Positions 1 to 6,623 of a DNA stretch of 11,583 bases are shown in pieces. Within the stretch, counting starts at the first letter, position 1. Every line of letters begins with the position of its first letter. A model generated the notes under the pieces. The model did no database searches and had not been told where the DNA came from. It worked only from the letters and a program-made list of their open reading frames with translations. The stretch comes from Pseudomonadota bacterium (GTDB lineage: Bacteria > Pseudomonadota > Gammaproteobacteria > Burkholderiales > Burkholderiaceae_C). The translations under genes and the position numbers were made by a program. The DNA lies in NCBI GenBank assembly GCA_023415035.1, contig JAEZLX010000213.1:1-11583 (forward strand), in the 5' to 3' direction.

Positions 1-300
1 CCCGCCGACATCGCGCGTGGCGACTGGGCCACGATCGCAGACTGGACACCTGCCCAACAGCTGGACACGCTGCAAAAGCTCTGCCACGATCTGCAATCGG
101 TGACGTCCGGTGGCCATGCCCGCTATTTCGATGCCGCCAGGCTGCCCGGACCGGTCCATCCCTGGCGCCTGTCGGTCTGGGCCAAGGAGCTGATGGATGC
201 CGCCCGCACTGTCGAGCATCCGTTCCAGGCGGCATTGTTGCAACAGGCCTGGGCAGCACGTGCCCAACGAGCACTTACGCGCTACACTCAACGTTCATGA
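1..300 (+). CDS. holB: DNA polymerase III subunit delta', C-terminal end (partial)
   Basis: The frame is open from the first base and ends at the TGA at 298-300, giving about 99 C-terminal residues; the start and the AAA+ ATPase part lie off the left edge. The visible part holds the short leucine-rich helix with LQKLCHDL, then ARYFDAARLP and the helical C-terminus typical of betaproteobacterial HolB. Delta' is the stator of the clamp loader, which places the beta clamp on DNA in the cytoplasm. The identification rests on these family-like segments and on the neighbours: holB, pilZ and tatD are also consecutive in Pseudomonas aeruginosa. The stop overlaps the pilZ start (ATGA), so the two are probably co-transcribed and translationally coupled. 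Confidence 0.82.
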   Translation, partial: PADIARGDWATIADWTPAQQLDTLQKLCHDLQSVTSGGHARYFDAARLPGPVHPWRLSVWAKELMDAARTVEHPFQAALLQQAWAARAQRALTRYTQRS

Positions 301-662
301 GCACCGTACCGTCGTCGTCAGCGCCGAGACCCAGTGTCATCCAGCTCTCCATCAAGGAGAAAGGGGCCCTGTACGCTGCCTACATTCCCCTCTTCGCCGA
401 CGGTGGCATCTTCATCCCTTCCACGCGCGACTACCGACTGGGTGATGATGTCTATGTGCTGCTTAGCCTGCCAGACGATCCCCAGCGTTACCCGGTGGCC
501 GGCAAGGTGGCCTGGGTGACGCCGCCGAAGGCCGCCGGTGGCCGCACGCAGGGCGTGGGCATACGTTTCCCGTCCGACGAGAAGTCGCGCCAGCTCAAGA
601 CCAAGATCGAGGAGATCCTGGGCGCGCACCTGGCCTCGGACCGGCCGACCCAGACCATCTGA
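297..662 (+). CDS. pilZ: Type IV pilus assembly protein PilZ
   Basis: The 121-residue product has the length of the single-domain PilZ of pseudomonads (about 118). The PilZ beta-barrel covers roughly residues 15-110, with LGDDVYVLLSLPDD (48-61), the KVAWVTP strand (70-76) and the GVGIRF strand (86-91). The c-di-GMP signature of other PilZ domains (RxxxR plus D/NxSxxG) is absent, as in the founding PilZ. That protein does not bind the nucleotide and instead acts in the cytoplasm with the pilus extension ATPase PilB and with FimX. The ATG overlaps the holB stop by ATGA and tatD follows after 67 bp, a conserved order. It implies that the host makes type IV pili, which many filamentous phages use as receptors; such a phage lies at the right end of the window. 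Confidence 0.93.
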   Translation: MSTVPSSSAPRPSVIQLSIKEKGALYAAYIPLFADGGIFIPSTRDYRLGDDVYVLLSLPDDPQRYPVAGKVAWVTPPKAAGGRTQGVGIRFPSDEKSRQLKTKIEEILGAHLASDRPTQTI

Positions 663-701
663 GTGTCCCTGCACCGCGGCCAGGTGGCGGCCGTGCACTA
701 C

Positions 702-719
702 CATCCCGCATCCGGGATG
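702..719 (+). repeat. Short perfect hairpin between pilZ and tatD
   Basis: CATCCCG (702-708) and CGGGATG (713-719) form a 7-bp perfect inverted repeat around the loop CATC. It ends 10 bases before the tatD ATG and covers the place where a Shine-Dalgarno sequence should be (GGGATG lies in the right arm). It could modulate tatD translation or be a chance GC-rich palindrome. There is no T-tract, so it is not an intrinsic terminator. Confidence 0.35.
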
Positions 720-729
720 ATTCCGTCAC

Positions 730-1548
730 ATGTTTACCGATTCGCACTGCCACCTCACGTTTCCTGAACTGCAGGAGGACTTTCCGTCCGTCCTGAATGC
801 CATGGCCGATGCCCGCGTCGACCGGGCCCTGACCATCTGCTGCACCATCGAAGAATTCGAAGCGGTGCATGGCCTGGCGATGGCACACGAGAACCTGTGG
901 GCGACGGTGGGCGTGCACCCCGACAACGAGGATGTGCACGAGCCGGGCGTTGATGAGCTGATGGCACTGGCTGCGCGCCCGAAGGTCATCGGCATCGGCG
1001 AGACAGGGCTTGACTACTACCGCCTCAACGGCCGCACCGTGGAAGACATGGCCTGGCAGCGCGAGCGTTTTCGCACACACATCGAGGCCGCCCGCCGAAC
1101 CGACATGCCGGTGGTGGTACACACCCGCAGCGCCTCGGACGACACGCTGGACATGCTGCGCCGGCATGGGGGTTTTGTCGCGGGCGACGACCCGCTTGAT
1201 GGTCTGCCCCGGCTGCGCGGCGTTCTCCACTGCTTCACCGAAACGCAGGAAGTGGCCCGCGCCGCGCTGGACCTGGGTTTCTACATCTCGTTTTCCGGGA
1301 TCGTGACTTTCCGCAACGCCGCCGACCTGCGCGAGGTGGCGCGGATGGTGCCGATGGACCGTCTCCTGATCGAGACCGACAGCCCCTATCTGGCACCGGT
1401 GCCGTATCGCGGCAAGACCAATTCGCCGGCGCTGGTGCCGTACGTGGCCGCCTGCATCGCCGAAGTCAAAGGCCTGCCGGTGGAAGAGGTCGCCGAGATC
1501 ACCAGCCGCAATTTCGACGAGCTTTTCCGCCCTTCACGGCAGCAATAG
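730..1548 (+). CDS. tatD: TatD-family metal-dependent hydrolase
   Basis: The 272-residue protein has the TatD amidohydrolase TIM-barrel set of metal ligands: DSHCHL at residues 4-9 (His6, His8), GIGETGLDYY at 88-97 (Glu91), VVVHTR ending in His131-Arg133, LHCF with His167, and ETDSPYL at 215-221 (Asp217). The length is near the 255-270 usual for the family. TatD/YcfH-type proteins are cytoplasmic, and 3'-5' exonuclease or DNase activity has been shown for some; the physiological substrate here is inferred only. It follows pilZ in the conserved holB-pilZ-tatD order. The segment between the HTR and HCF motifs (about residues 134-166) looks slightly longer than in E. coli TatD. Start: ATG at 730, with only a weak GGGATG upstream. 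Confidence 0.93.
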   Translation: MFTDSHCHLTFPELQEDFPSVLNAMADARVDRALTICCTIEEFEAVHGLAMAHENLWATVGVHPDNEDVHEPGVDELMALAARPKVIGIGETGLDYYRLNGRTVEDMAWQRERFRTHIEAARRTDMPVVVHTRSASDDTLDMLRRHGGFVAGDDPLDGLPRLRGVLHCFTETQEVARAALDLGFYISFSGIVTFRNAADLREVARMVPMDRLLIETDSPYLAPVPYRGKTNSPALVPYVAACIAEVKGLPVEEVAEITSRNFDELFRPSRQQ

Positions 1549-1554
1549 AACTTG

Positions 1555-2235
1555 ATGCATAACATGAAGTTTGTCAAAAATCATATTGTTTTTTATGCAT
1601 TTTTCTGCTTCATGACATCGTTGCTTGCCGACGACGCAGGGACGCTGTTTCAGTCGGCGATCCGCGATGACGAGTCGGCGGCCATCGCGCTGGCCCTGCG
1701 CGGCGCCGATCTGAACCGCCGCAACGAGAAGGGGGAGCACGCGCTGCTGGTGGCCATCCGGCATGGCTCGAGCAAGGTGGCCAACTTCCTGGTCCGGCAG
1801 AACGTGGTCGATGTCAACGCCAAGAGCCCGGCCGGGGAAACGCCGTTGATGCTGGCAGCGATCCGTGGCGATCTGCCGCTGGCCCGTCGGCTGGTCGTGG
1901 ACCGCAAGGCCGAGGTCAACCAGCCCGGATGGACGGCGCTGCATTACGCGGCCAGCAGCAAGGCGCCCGCCAGCCCGGAGATCGTGCGCCTGCTGCTCGA
2001 GCATCACGCCTACATCGACGCCGAATCACCCAACCGGACCACGCCGCTGATGATGGCGGCCCAATACGGGCTTCCCGAGGTGGTGGCGCTGCTACTGGAG
2101 GAGGGGGCCGATCCCACGCTCAGAAACGACAAAGGCCTGACCGCGATCGACTTCGCGCGTATGGCCCGCCGTGAGGCGGATGCCGAACGGATCGCGGCGG
2201 CCATCCGTGCGCGCCAGCCCGCAGGCCGCTGGTAA
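1555..2235 (+). CDS. Exported ankyrin-repeat protein
   Basis: The product is about 226 residues. It opens with a signal peptide: basic residues (Lys5, Lys8), a very hydrophobic aromatic core (IVFYAFFCFM) and a likely cleavage after SLLA (residue 25). The rest is a stack of about five ankyrin repeats (roughly 28-205). Clear copies are GETPLMLAAIRGDLPLARRL, GWTALHYAASS...EIVRLLLEHHA and TTPLMMAAQYGLPEVVALLL. Ankyrin stacks are protein-binding scaffolds; the partner is unknown, and the place of action should be the periplasm. The first 70 bases are AT-rich compared with the body, which is common for a signal-peptide region with a weak ribosome site. The start is uncertain: TTG 1552, ATG 1555 and ATG 1564 are all possible, none has a good Shine-Dalgarno, and all keep the signal peptide. 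It begins 6 bp after the tatD stop, so it probably belongs to the same transcript. Confidence 0.85.
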   Translation: MHNMKFVKNHIVFYAFFCFMTSLLADDAGTLFQSAIRDDESAAIALALRGADLNRRNEKGEHALLVAIRHGSSKVANFLVRQNVVDVNAKSPAGETPLMLAAIRGDLPLARRLVVDRKAEVNQPGWTALHYAASSKAPASPEIVRLLLEHHAYIDAESPNRTTPLMMAAQYGLPEVVALLLEEGADPTLRNDKGLTAIDFARMARREADAERIAAAIRARQPAGRW

Positions 2236-2249
2236 TGGGCATGGCAATA

Positions 2250-2281
2250 CCTGTCCCGAAGGTGACAGGACAGGGGCTTTT
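2250..2281 (+). terminator. Possible intrinsic terminator after the ankyrin gene
   Basis: CCTGTCC (2250-2256) pairs with GGACAGG (2268-2274) around an 11-base loop, followed by GGC and four Ts (2278-2281). A competing CCTGTC/GACAGG pairing is also possible. The position, 15 bases after the ankyrin stop and before the tct genes, suits a terminator for the holB-pilZ-tatD-ankyrin transcript, but the loop is long and the T-run is short. Confidence 0.4.
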
Positions 2282-2310
2282 CGGCATGAGTAGGTGTAAC
2301 CCACATGCCG
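2282..2310 (+). repeat. Inverted repeat in the tctB leader region
   Basis: CGGCATG (2282-2288) and CATGCCG (2304-2310) are perfect inverted arms around 15 bases that contain a smaller GGT/ACC pairing. It lies about 60-90 bases before the tctB start, in the only non-coding gap ahead of tctBA, so an operator or leader structure controlling the transporter is possible. No regulator can be assigned. Confidence 0.3.
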
Positions 2311-2360
2311 GCGACCTTTCAGCGCCCTGACAATCCGGGTGGTTTTGTTTACACCAAACG

Positions 2361-2374
2361 AGGAGATTTCCGTG
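2361..2374 (+). promoter_or_regulatory. Ribosome binding site that fixes the tctB start
   Basis: AGGAG at 2361-2365 is followed by six bases and GTG at 2372-2374. This spacing favours GTG 2372 over the more upstream in-frame GTG at 2339, which has no comparable site. Confidence 0.75.
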
Positions 2375-2872
2375 GCAATAGCCAGCCAGAAAGACTTTTA
2401 CTCGGGGTTGTTGTTCATCGCCGCTGGCGGTGGCTTCGCCTTGGGGGCACGTGAATACGAAATTGGCGATGCGGCCCGTATGGGTCCGGGCTACTTCCCA
2501 TTCCTGCTCGGCATCCTGCTGGCCGTTCTGGGGGTGGTCATCACCTTCAACGCGCTGCGCAAGGGGCCCGAGGACGGGGACCCCATTGGCAAGTTTGCCT
2601 GGCGACCGCTGCTTTTCATCCTGGGTGCCAACCTGGCTTTCGGTGCGCTGATGGTCGGTGTCCCGTCTCTGGGCATTCCCCAGTTCGGTCTGATCATTGC
2701 CATCTACGGCCTCGTGTTCATCTCCAGCATGGCCCGCAAGGAGTTCACCTGGAAGAAGGACTTCAAGGAAGTGGTGATCTTGGCCACCGTGCTGGCGGTG
2801 GGCAGCTACGTGTCTTTCGTCTACCTCCTGAACCTGCAGTTCCCGGTCTGGCCTGCATTCACGAGCAACTGA
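2372..2872 (+). CDS. tctB: Tripartite tricarboxylate transporter, small membrane subunit TctB
   Basis: The product is about 166 residues from GTG 2372, the usual TctB length. It begins with a short cytoplasmic KDFYSGLLF segment typical of TctB, then four predicted membrane helices: roughly FYSGLLFIAAGGGFALGA, YFPFLLGILLAVLGVVITF, PLLFILGANLAFGALMV to IIAIYGLVFIS, and VVILATVLAVGSYVSFVYLL near the C-terminus. The MGPGYFP motif after helix 1 is a family hallmark. TctB is the small, poorly conserved inner-membrane partner of TctA in sodium-dependent uptake of citrate-like carboxylates delivered by the periplasmic protein TctC. tctA follows 18 bp downstream, so they form an operon. No tctC gene lies upstream, where it usually sits; a binding protein encoded elsewhere would be needed. 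Confidence 0.9.
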   Translation: MAIASQKDFYSGLLFIAAGGGFALGAREYEIGDAARMGPGYFPFLLGILLAVLGVVITFNALRKGPEDGDPIGKFAWRPLLFILGANLAFGALMVGVPSLGIPQFGLIIAIYGLVFISSMARKEFTWKKDFKEVVILATVLAVGSYVSFVYLLNLQFPVWPAFTSN

Positions 2873-2890
2873 TCCGGGAGCAAGAACAAC

Positions 2891-4402
2891 ATGGAACTGT
2901 TTGACAATCTGGCCCTCGGTTTCGGGGTTGCCTTCACTTTTCAGAACCTGCTGTACGCGCTGCTCGGCTGTCTGCTGGGCACGCTGATCGGTGTTCTGCC
3001 CGGTCTGGGCCCGGTGCCCACCATCGCGATGCTGCTGCCCGTGACCTACGGGCTGCCGCCGGTGTCCGCCCTCATCATGCTGGCGGGCATCTATTACGGT
3101 GCCCAGTACGGCGGTTCGACCACGGCCATCCTGGTGAATCTGCCGGGCGAGTCGTCCTCGGTGGTGACCGTGATCGACGGCTACCAGATGGCCCGCAAGG
3201 GCCGGGCAGGCCCGGCGCTGGCCGCGGCAGGTATCGGCTCGTTCATCGCCGGTTCCGTGGGCACGGTGGTGATTGCCTCCTTCGCGCCGCCGCTGACCGA
3301 AGTGGCCCTGAAGTTCGGCCCGGCCGAGTACTTCTCGCTGATGGTGCTGGGTCTGATCGGTGCCGTGGTGCTGGCCTCCGGCTCGCTGATCAAGGCCGTG
3401 GCCATGATCCTGCTGGGTCTGCTGTTCGGCCTGGTGGGTACCGACGTGAACTCCGGCGTGGCTCGCTACAGCTTCGACATTCCCGAGCTGACCGACGGCA
3501 TCAACTTCATCGTGATTGCCATGGGTGTGTTCGGCTACGGTGAAATCATCTCCAACCTGTCGCAGTCTGAAGAAGACCGCGAGGTGTTCACCTCCAAGGT
3601 CACGGGCCTGATGCCCACGGCCGAAGACTTCAAGCGCATGCTGCCGGCCATTCTGCGTGGTACGGCACTGGGCTCGGCGCTGGGTATCCTGCCTGGTGGC
3701 GGCGCGCTGCTGTCCTCGTTCGCGGCCTACACAATCGAGAAGAAAACCAAGCTCAAGCCCGGTGAAGTGCCGTTCGGCCAGGGCAACATCCGTGGTGTGG
3801 CCGCTCCCGAGTCCGCCAACAACTCCGGTTCGCAGACGTCGTTCATCCCGCTGCTGACGCTGGGTATTCCACCCAATGCCGTGATGGCGTTGATGGTCGG
3901 TGCCATGACCATCCACAACATCCAGCCGGGCCCGCAGGTCATGACCAGCAACCCCGAGCTGTTCTGGGGCCTGATCGCCTCGATGTGGATCGGCAACCTG
4001 ATGCTGATCGTGCTGAACCTGCCGATGATCGGTATCTGGATCAAGCTGCTGACCGTGCCGTACCGCTGGCTGTTCCCGGCCATCGTTCTGTTCTGCGCGA
4101 TCGGCGTGTACTCGACCAACAACAACACCTTCGACGTGTGGCTGGTGGCGCTGTTCGGTCTGATCGGCTACATCTTCATCAAGCTCGGTTGCGAACCCGC
4201 GCCGCTGCTGCTCGGTCTGATTCTGGGCCCGATGATGGAAGAGTACCTGCGCCGTGCGCTGCTGATCTCCCGTGGTGACTGGTCGGTGTTCGTCACCCGT
4301 CCGATTTCCGCCGGCATGCTGGTGGCGGCAGCCCTGCTGCTGGTGGTCGTGCTGATGCCGTCCATCAAGAAGAAGCGCGAAGAAGCCTTCGTGGAAGACT
4401 GA
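2891..4402 (+). CDS. tctA: Tripartite tricarboxylate transporter, large membrane subunit TctA
   Basis: The 503-residue polytopic membrane protein matches the TctA family in length and motifs. The first half has PGLGPVPTIAMLLP (37-50) and YGGSTTAILVNLPGE (73-87). The second half has the internally related GILPGGGALLSSF (265-277), GVAAPESANN (302-311) and LLTLGIP (321-327). These paired motifs reflect the inverted internal repeat of TctA and line the substrate path. The protein carries the transport channel for di- or tricarboxylates in the inner membrane. The C-terminus is charged and cytoplasmic (KKKREEAFVED). Start: ATG 2891 with GGGAG ten bases upstream. It pairs with tctB and is followed by two hairpins that should end the transcript. 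Which acid is carried cannot be told from sequence, because specificity lies mainly in the missing TctC. Confidence 0.96.
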   Translation: MELFDNLALGFGVAFTFQNLLYALLGCLLGTLIGVLPGLGPVPTIAMLLPVTYGLPPVSALIMLAGIYYGAQYGGSTTAILVNLPGESSSVVTVIDGYQMARKGRAGPALAAAGIGSFIAGSVGTVVIASFAPPLTEVALKFGPAEYFSLMVLGLIGAVVLASGSLIKAVAMILLGLLFGLVGTDVNSGVARYSFDIPELTDGINFIVIAMGVFGYGEIISNLSQSEEDREVFTSKVTGLMPTAEDFKRMLPAILRGTALGSALGILPGGGALLSSFAAYTIEKKTKLKPGEVPFGQGNIRGVAAPESANNSGSQTSFIPLLTLGIPPNAVMALMVGAMTIHNIQPGPQVMTSNPELFWGLIASMWIGNLMLIVLNLPMIGIWIKLLTVPYRWLFPAIVLFCAIGVYSTNNNTFDVWLVALFGLIGYIFIKLGCEPAPLLLGLILGPMMEEYLRRALLISRGDWSVFVTRPISAGMLVAAALLLVVVLMPSIKKKREEAFVED

Positions 4403-4407
4403 TGCCC

Positions 4408-4424
4408 AGGGGCCTGAGGCCCCT
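4408..4424 (+). terminator. Compact hairpin immediately after tctA
   Basis: AGGGGCC (4408-4414) and GGCCCCT (4418-4424) form a perfect 7-bp stem with a TGA loop, starting six bases after the tctA stop. It is followed only by TTGAG, so on its own it is a weak terminator; it may act as an RNA-stabilising or pausing stem together with the larger hairpin 14 bases further on. Confidence 0.45.
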
Positions 4425-4437
4425 TGAGACAGAAGCT

Positions 4438-4472
4438 GCGGCCCGGCAGACCTCAGTGGTCTGTCGGGCCGC
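4438..4472 (+). terminator. Strong 15-bp hairpin, probable tctBA terminator
   Basis: GCGGCCCGGCAGACC (4438-4452) pairs with GGTCTGTCGGGCCGC (4458-4472) around the loop TCAGT, with a single G-U pair in the stem. It is followed by GGTGTTTCC, so the U-tract is poor, but stems of this strength without long U-tracts are common ends of transcripts in GC-rich bacteria. It separates the transporter genes from the hydrolase gene. Confidence 0.6.
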
Positions 4473-4514
4473 GGTGTTTCCGGCTGCGGGAATGCCGGTG
4501 CCGATGTGCGCTCA

Positions 4515-4539
4515 TTTTTCGCTCGCCATGGGCGAAAAA
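4515..4539 (+). repeat. Inverted repeat upstream of the hydrolase gene
   Basis: TTTTTCGC (4515-4522) and GCGAAAAA (4532-4539) are perfect 8-base inverted arms around nine bases that contain CCATGG. The Ts lie on the 5' arm and the As on the 3' arm, the reverse of a terminator, so an operator-like palindrome is more likely. It is an AT-containing island in the GC-rich 225-bp gap, about 90 bases before the TTG start at 4628. No clear -35/-10 pair could be assigned in this gap. Confidence 0.35.
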
Positions 4540-4615
4540 CGGTGCTTGTCGTGCCCGCCCGTGCCACGTCCAATCCTCATGATGCGGGTCATCCGGCCGC
4601 GCATGGACATGCATC

Positions 4616-4630
4616 AGGAGGCAGTTTTTG
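4616..4630 (+). promoter_or_regulatory. Perfect Shine-Dalgarno before a TTG start
   Basis: AGGAGG at 4616-4621 is followed by six bases and TTG at 4628-4630. The two nearby ATGs (4603 and 4609) are in another frame, so this unusual start codon is the only well-supported one for the hydrolase gene. Confidence 0.8.
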
Positions 4631-6184
4631 CTAGCGACATCGACACGGGGCCTTGTCACGAGCCCGCATCCCTTGGCCAGCGAAGCCGGCAGGCGCGTGC
4701 TGGCAAACGGCGGCAACGCCATCGAGGCCACCCTGGCCATGGCGGCCGTCCTGGCCGTGGTCTATCCTCATTTCACGGGTCTTGGGGGCGACGCCTTCTG
4801 GATGATCGCATCAACCGATGGCCGGGTAAGAAACATCTCGGGCATCGGGCAAGCTGCGCAACACTGCCCGGCATATGCCGGATCGATTCCCGTTCGCGGA
4901 CCGGCAGCGGCGCTGACATCGGCGGCCGCCGTTGACAGCTGGGGCAAGGCGTTCGACGTTTCCCGTCAAGCCTGGGGTGGCCGCCTGAGCTGGCGAGAGC
5001 TGCTGGAGCCGGCCATTGTTCATGCACAGGAAGGCGTTGCCGTCTCGCAGTCCCAGCACTTCTGGGCGCAGCAACGCGCATCCGAAATGGCCGGGTGGCC
5101 CGGCTTTGCCGATACCTTTCTTTCTTCGTCTGACGTATTGCGCCAGCCGAAGCTGGCCGCCACGCTGACACGCATGGCCGATGCGGGCGCGCGTGACTTC
5201 TATGAGGGAGAGACGGCCTGGCGCCTGGCCCAAGGTCTGGCCAAGGCGGGATCGCCACTGACGCTCGCCGACCTGCAGGTCACCCATGCGCGCGAAGAGG
5301 AGCCGTTACGTATCCCTTATCGCCAGGGCGAACTGCTGACCTTCGCTCCGCCCACGCAGGGGGTTGCCACCCTGCAGGCGATGGCGATGCTCGGGCATAC
5401 CGATTTTTCGCGCGTGGAGGAGGGCAGTGCCGACTACTACCACCTGCTGGTCGAGGCGATCAAGCTGGCGTTCATCGACCGTGACCGTTTCGTGGCGGAT
5501 CCGGACGATGTCGAGGTTCCAGTGGCGCGGCTGCTGGACCCGGAGTACATCCGGAATCAGGCCAAGCGGATTTCGCGTGAACGGGCCCGTGCGTGGCCTC
5601 ATGTCTTCAAGCATGGTGACACCGTGTTCCTCGGGGCGGCCGACGCGCACGGCAGGGGTGTGGGTCTGCTCCAGACCATCTATTTCGACTGGGGCAGCGG
5701 GGTTGTTGCGGGTGACACCGGTGTGCTCTGGCACAACCGGGGCGCCGCCTTCAGCACCGACACACGCCATCCGAACGTGCTCAGGCCCGGCAAGCGCCCC
5801 TTCCACACACTGAACCCCGGGGTTTACATGGAGGGCGGGCGCCCGAAGCTGGTCTATGGCACCCAGGGGGCAGACGGACAGCCCCAGACCCTGGTTGCCC
5901 TGCTGACGCGCATGATCGACTACGGTTTCGACCCGCTGCAGGCCATGGCCCGGCCGCGCTTTTTGCTTGGGCGGACGTTTTCCGATTCGCGGGATACATT
6001 GAAGCTGGAAGCCGATGTGGGGGAGGAAACGCTGCGTTACCTGAGCGCCATGGGACACGAGATTTCCATCATTCCTGCCCAGAGCCCTCTGGCCGGGCAA
6101 CCTGGCGTGATCCGGCTGGAGGCTGACGGTTTCCTCTCGGGAGCGCACGACCCTCGCAGTGAAGGGTGTGCGCTGGGGGTGTGA
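4628..6184 (+). CDS. Gamma-glutamyltransferase-fold hydrolase, HpxW/YwrD-like
   Basis: The 518-residue protein is an Ntn-hydrolase of the gamma-glutamyltranspeptidase family, made as a precursor that cuts itself before a Thr. Family segments are ASEAGRRVLANGGNAIEA (18-35), HFTGLGGDAFW (48-58), FAPPTQGVATLQAM (239-252), the cleavage-site region HGDTVFLGAADAHG (329-342) with Thr332 as probable nucleophile, and QGADGQPQTLVALL (413-426). Two glutathione-enzyme features are missing. The Arg near residue 75 that holds the substrate carboxylate is replaced (SGIGQ), and the Ser-Ser pair is PFHTLNP (391-397). There is no signal peptide, so it should be cytoplasmic. These traits fit the HpxW (oxamate amidohydrolase) or YwrD branch rather than true glutathione GGT. 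It converges with an operon that contains an HpxZ-like gene, which supports amide/ureide hydrolysis; the actual substrate is inferred. Confidence 0.88.
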   Translation: MLATSTRGLVTSPHPLASEAGRRVLANGGNAIEATLAMAAVLAVVYPHFTGLGGDAFWMIASTDGRVRNISGIGQAAQHCPAYAGSIPVRGPAAALTSAAAVDSWGKAFDVSRQAWGGRLSWRELLEPAIVHAQEGVAVSQSQHFWAQQRASEMAGWPGFADTFLSSSDVLRQPKLAATLTRMADAGARDFYEGETAWRLAQGLAKAGSPLTLADLQVTHAREEEPLRIPYRQGELLTFAPPTQGVATLQAMAMLGHTDFSRVEEGSADYYHLLVEAIKLAFIDRDRFVADPDDVEVPVARLLDPEYIRNQAKRISRERARAWPHVFKHGDTVFLGAADAHGRGVGLLQTIYFDWGSGVVAGDTGVLWHNRGAAFSTDTRHPNVLRPGKRPFHTLNPGVYMEGGRPKLVYGTQGADGQPQTLVALLTRMIDYGFDPLQAMARPRFLLGRTFSDSRDTLKLEADVGEETLRYLSAMGHEISIIPAQSPLAGQPGVIRLEADGFLSGAHDPRSEGCALGV

Positions 6185-6188
6185 ACGA

Positions 6189-6206
6189 CGGGCCTGTTCA
6201 GGCCCG
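6189..6206. terminator. Bidirectional hairpin between convergent genes
   Basis: CGGGCCTG (6189-6196) and CAGGCCCG (6199-6206) are perfect 8-base arms with only TT between them. It lies between the stop of the hydrolase gene (6184) and the stop of the convergent DUF3225 gene (6213), where a shared terminator is expected. No U-tract is present on either side. Confidence 0.5.
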
Positions 6207-6212
6207 GGCCAT

Positions 6213-6623
6213 TCAGAGCATCAGGCTCACATGGGCCGAGACCACGCGCCAGCCCTCGGGCATGCGCACCCAGGTCTGGCTCTGGCGGCCGATTCGCGCG
6301 TTGCCTTCGCGCCGGAACTCGATGTTGGCCACGGCCATGTCGTTGCCGAAAGTCGTGATCTGGCGGGCGGTGACCGTGCGCTCCAGGTTGCCGGCCGGAC
6401 GACCCTGACGGAATGCCTTGATCGCGTCGTATCCGTAGAGATTCTCGCCCGCGCCGTAGCGCAGTGTCAGGGGCGAGTTCCAGAACAGCTCGTCAAGCAC
6501 CGCGACATCGTTGCTGACCAGCGCCTTCTCGTAGGCGTCAAAGACGGCATTGACTTCGGCCAATACCTTGGGGCGATTGATTTCCAGGACAGGGGACACG
6601 GGTTCTTTTAGTTCGAATGTCAT
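6213..6623 (-). CDS. AtzH/HpxZ-like NTF2-fold protein (DUF3225)
   Basis: The 136-residue protein closely follows the HpxZ/AtzH pattern: EINRPKVLAEVNAVFDAYEK (14-33), NDVAVLDELFW (38-48), RYGAGENLYGYDAIKAFRQG (55-74), GRQSQTWVRMPEGWRVVSA (112-130) and HVSLM at the end. This is a small cone-shaped NTF2/SnoaL-type fold. HpxZ is encoded in the Klebsiella hpxWXYZ oxalurate operon; AtzH of cyanuric acid breakdown is reported as a decarboxylating amidohydrolase on 1,3-dicarboxyurea. Here it probably acts in the cytoplasm on a small amide or ureide. Its ATG overlaps the permease stop (ATGA), so it is the last gene of the ABC transporter operon. The usual amidase partners (AtzE/HpxY and AtzG/HpxX) are not adjacent. 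Confidence 0.88.
   Translation of the reverse strand: MTFELKEPVSPVLEINRPKVLAEVNAVFDAYEKALVSNDVAVLDELFWNSPLTLRYGAGENLYGYDAIKAFRQGRPAGNLERTVTARQITTFGNDMAVANIEFRREGNARIGRQSQTWVRMPEGWRVVSAHVSLML

Noticed and set aside
595..1230. A 211-codon antisense frame across pilZ/tatD
   Set aside because: It overlaps two well-identified genes in conserved order and has no recognisable motif or start signal.
2339..2371. An upstream GTG start that would lengthen TctB by 11 residues
   Set aside because: It lacks a ribosome site, while GTG 2372 has AGGAG at ideal spacing and gives the normal TctB N-terminus.
2120..4573. An 817-codon open frame antisense to the ankyrin end, tctB and tctA
   Set aside because: Its translation is dominated by Gln, His, Arg and Gly without motifs or hydrophobic core, as produced opposite a GC-rich gene. 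The tctB and tctA genes on the other strand carry full family motifs and good ribosome sites.
4402..4935. A 177-codon frame starting at the tctA stop
   Set aside because: It runs through two strong hairpins and into the hydrolase gene in another frame, and its translation is low-complexity and Arg-rich.
5306..6148. A 280-codon antisense frame within the GGT-fold gene
   Set aside because: The + strand frame shows the continuous GGT family signature here; the antisense translation has no motif.
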